From Spirochaetaceae bacterium (GTDB lineage Bacteria > Spirochaetota > Spirochaetia > Treponematales > Treponemataceae), in contig JAGAAX010000008.1 of assembly GCA_017614995.1 (NCBI GenBank), forward strand, positions 1-32,597: a DNA stretch of 32,597 bases. Direction: 5' to 3'. A program made the position numbers and the translations under genes. Every line of letters starts with the position of its first letter. Position 1 is the stretch's first letter. Below the pieces are notes generated by a model, which saw nothing but the letters and a program-made list of their open reading frames with translations, had not been told where the DNA came from and searched no databases. Positions 31,026 through 32,597 of the stretch are shown here, in pieces.

Positions 31026-32198
31026 ATGAACATCTTTCAAAAGGGTCATCCTTTCATTATTGCGGAAATTGGAACTGCTCACGGCGGTTCGTTTGAAGAA
31101 GCACAAAAACTTATAGAAGCATCGGTTGCTGCCGGTGCAGACTGCGTAAAATTTCAGATTGTCTATGCAGACGAGATTCTTCACCCTAACACAGGTTTTG
31201 TAGCCCTCCCGGGCGGAAATATAAGGCTTTACGACAGGTTTAAGCAGCTTGAAGTAACCAAGAACTTTTTTTTCAAGTGCAAGGACTACTGCAAGACTTG
31301 CGGTGTCGGCTTCTGCGCATCGCCGTTCGGTTTGCAGAGCCTTGACGAACTTATTGCGCTTGAGCCGTTCGCGATAAAGATTGCCTCGCCAGAACTGAAC
31401 CATCTGCCGCTTATAGCACGTGCCGCCGCAAAAGCAGGTGACATTCCGATTATTCTTTCAAGCGGCGTCTCAAAGCTCAAAGACATAGAAGCGGCTCTTG
31501 AAACAATTGAAGAAAACCGCGCGGACGGCGGGCTTGCGAACATTGCGCTGCTGCACTGCGTTACAAGTTACCCTGCCCCGGAAACTGACTATAACCTCAA
31601 CGTGCTTGAACCTATGAGCAGAATTTTCGGCGTTGACATGGGAATAAGCGACCACAGTCTTGACCCTGTGCTTGTGCCTGTGCTTGCAACAGCTTGCGGT
31701 GCTTCTGTTATAGAAAAGCACATCTGCTTGAGCAAAGAAGGCGGCGGGCTTGACGACCCTGTTGCGCTTATTCCAGATGACTTTAAGAAAATGGTAGAAA
31801 CTGTACGGCAGGCGGAAAATTCCACAAAAGAAGAGACAATTTCAGCTTTAAATAGATTTTACGGTGAAGAAAAAGTGCTTGCTGTTTTGGGCAGCGGCGT
31901 AAAAAAGCTTGCGCCCTCTGAAAAAGCAAATTACACAAGAACAAACCGCTCGATTCATTTTATGCGCGACATGTCCGCAGGCGAAAAAATCGGCTTTGGC
32001 GACATTGCAATTCTCCGCACCGAAAAAGTGCTTACTCCGGGGCTTGAACCTTCGTTCTGGAACGACATAAACGGCGCAATTCTTACAAAAGACGCGTCAA
32101 GCGGCGAAGGCGTCACCCTCTCTCACCTGATTGTAAAAGACGAACCGCAAAAACGCGGCTTTCTCAACAAGTGCCTGCGCTCAATAAAGAAGCGGTAA
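31026..32198 (+). CDS. NeuB-family sialic acid/nonulosonate synthase with SAF domain
   Basis: Condenses phosphoenolpyruvate with an N-acetylated hexose to make a nine-carbon acid sugar (sialic, pseudaminic or legionaminic acid). The barrel motifs are IIAEIGTAHGG (E14), CVKFQIV (K42), KIASPELNHLPLI, LHCVTSYPAP and GISDHSLDP. IEKHICLSKEGGGLDDP differs from the common IEKHFTLDR-xxGPDH. The C-terminal 70 residues are an antifreeze-like SAF domain (NRSIHFMRDMSAGE). No other pathway gene is adjacent, so the product is uncertain; glycosylated flagellins of treponemes are one possible use (inference). Weak ribosome site. Confidence 0.9.
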   Translation: MNIFQKGHPFIIAEIGTAHGGSFEEAQKLIEASVAAGADCVKFQIVYADEILHPNTGFVALPGGNIRLYDRFKQLEVTKNFFFKCKDYCKTCGVGFCASPFGLQSLDELIALEPFAIKIASPELNHLPLIARAAAKAGDIPIILSSGVSKLKDIEAALETIEENRADGGLANIALLHCVTSYPAPETDYNLNVLEPMSRIFGVDMGISDHSLDPVLVPVLATACGASVIEKHICLSKEGGGLDDPVALIPDDFKKMVETVRQAENSTKEETISALNRFYGEEKVLAVLGSGVKKLAPSEKANYTRTNRSIHFMRDMSAGEKIGFGDIAILRTEKVLTPGLEPSFWNDINGAILTKDASSGEGVTLSHLIVKDEPQKRGFLNKCLRSIKKR

Positions 32199-32219
32199 GA
32201 GAGACTGTTAATAAGCTTC

Positions 32220-32248
32220 TTGGCGCAAGCCGCAAAAGTTTGCGCCAA
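32220..32248 (+). terminator. Hairpin after the NeuB-type gene
   Basis: TTGGCGCAA (32220-32228) and TTGCGCCAA (32240-32248) are perfect 9-base GC-rich arms with an 11-base loop, 22 bases past the stop. No T-run follows, so it is a moderate terminator candidate. Confidence 0.5.
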
Positions 32249-32301
32249 ACTCGAATCTTCTGCAAAAAAGGTCTTTCAGTACTTGAATTTTCAGGCATAA
32301 A

Positions 32302-32478
32302 CTACTCCATTATTTTCCAACAACCGTTCTTATCAGCACCATCACGTTCTATAATCTTTTTGTCTTTTAAGTATTGTAAGTCGCGTTTTATTGTTTTTTC
32401 AACAACATCCAGTTTTTGAGATAATAGTGCCGCTGTAATATGAGGATTTTCTTTGATATTTAGCCCGAATTTCGAGTT
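32302..32478 (-). pseudogene. 3' remnant of a winged-helix ATP-binding (AlbA_2-type) regulator gene
   Basis: On the minus strand an open stretch of about 58 codons ends in TAG at 32302. It reads IKENPHITAALLSQ, then VEKTIKRDLQYLKDKKIIERDG and CWKIME, the typical C-terminal winged helix of proteins with an AlbA_2/ATP-binding module. A TGA lies only seven codons before it (32481-32479) and no start is present, so the first several hundred codons are missing. The break coincides with AT-rich sequence leading to a new ORF on the other strand, suggesting a mobile-element insertion. Confidence 0.65.
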
Positions 32479-32554
32479 TCAGTAAAAATTTACAAAAAAA
32501 GCGTAAACCTTTAAAATTTGTTTTGCCCAACAAAAAAATCAAAGGGATACGCTT

Positions 32555-32597
32555 ATGTATGAACAAATTTTATCTTTAGTAACTTTATTTTTCAAGA
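32555..32597 (+). CDS. Start of an unidentified ORF, runs off the right edge
   Basis: ATG at 32555 with AAAGGG eight bases ahead, then MYEQILSLVTLFFK to the window end. The position right beside a truncated gene suggests a transposase, but 14 residues are too few to name it. AAGCGTA (32499-32505) and TACGCTT (32548-32554) form an inverted repeat whose right arm abuts the ATG, which may hide the start in readthrough transcripts, as known for some insertion sequences. Confidence 0.5.
   Translation, partial: MYEQILSLVTLFFK

Overview
The window looks like chromosome of a host-associated treponeme (Spirochaetes) of moderate GC. This rests on family content and remembered gene order (a cytosolic NtrC-type kinase/regulator pair beside delta-prime, CvpA and murG, as in the T. 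pallidum TP0519-TP0523 area), not on a search.

Left block, bases 1-9237, all plus strand and tightly packed: a partial CheW-like protein, CheB, CheR, a CheA-type kinase with a C-terminal receiver, a class III adenylate cyclase with an unphosphorylatable receiver domain, and a multi-pass methyl-accepting receptor with no external sensor domain. This reads as a chemosensory pathway with a cAMP output built into the operon. A CMP/dCMP-type deaminase, whose 3' end is made of palindromic repeat DNA, and an AlkD-type DNA glycosylase follow.

Middle block, 9333-20261, is a mosaic of small units on both strands: a D-2-hydroxyacid dehydrogenase, an AAA/DUF4143 ATPase, a HAD phosphatase, a degenerate-GGDEF/EAL protein, an AraC regulator, a 60-residue membrane protein, a DUF5058 membrane pair with an M20 peptidase, aldose 1-epimerase and a minimal J-domain protein. 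Several intergenic stretches hold nested palindromes. Several genes have a -10 box six or seven bases from the start codon and no Shine-Dalgarno sequence, suggesting leaderless mRNAs.

Right block, 20200-27903, minus strand: a compact run of ankyrin protein, murG, cvpA, DNA polymerase III delta-prime, histidine kinase, sigma-54 response regulator, small membrane protein, dCTP deaminase, and an apparent 5' fragment of another gene. Then come an Rpn-type nuclease gene, tRNA-His and tRNA-Arg with a terminator, ruvC, yebC and a NeuB-family sugar-acid synthase. The window ends in a winged-helix gene remnant cut off next to the start of an unidentified ORF, a probable mobile-element junction.
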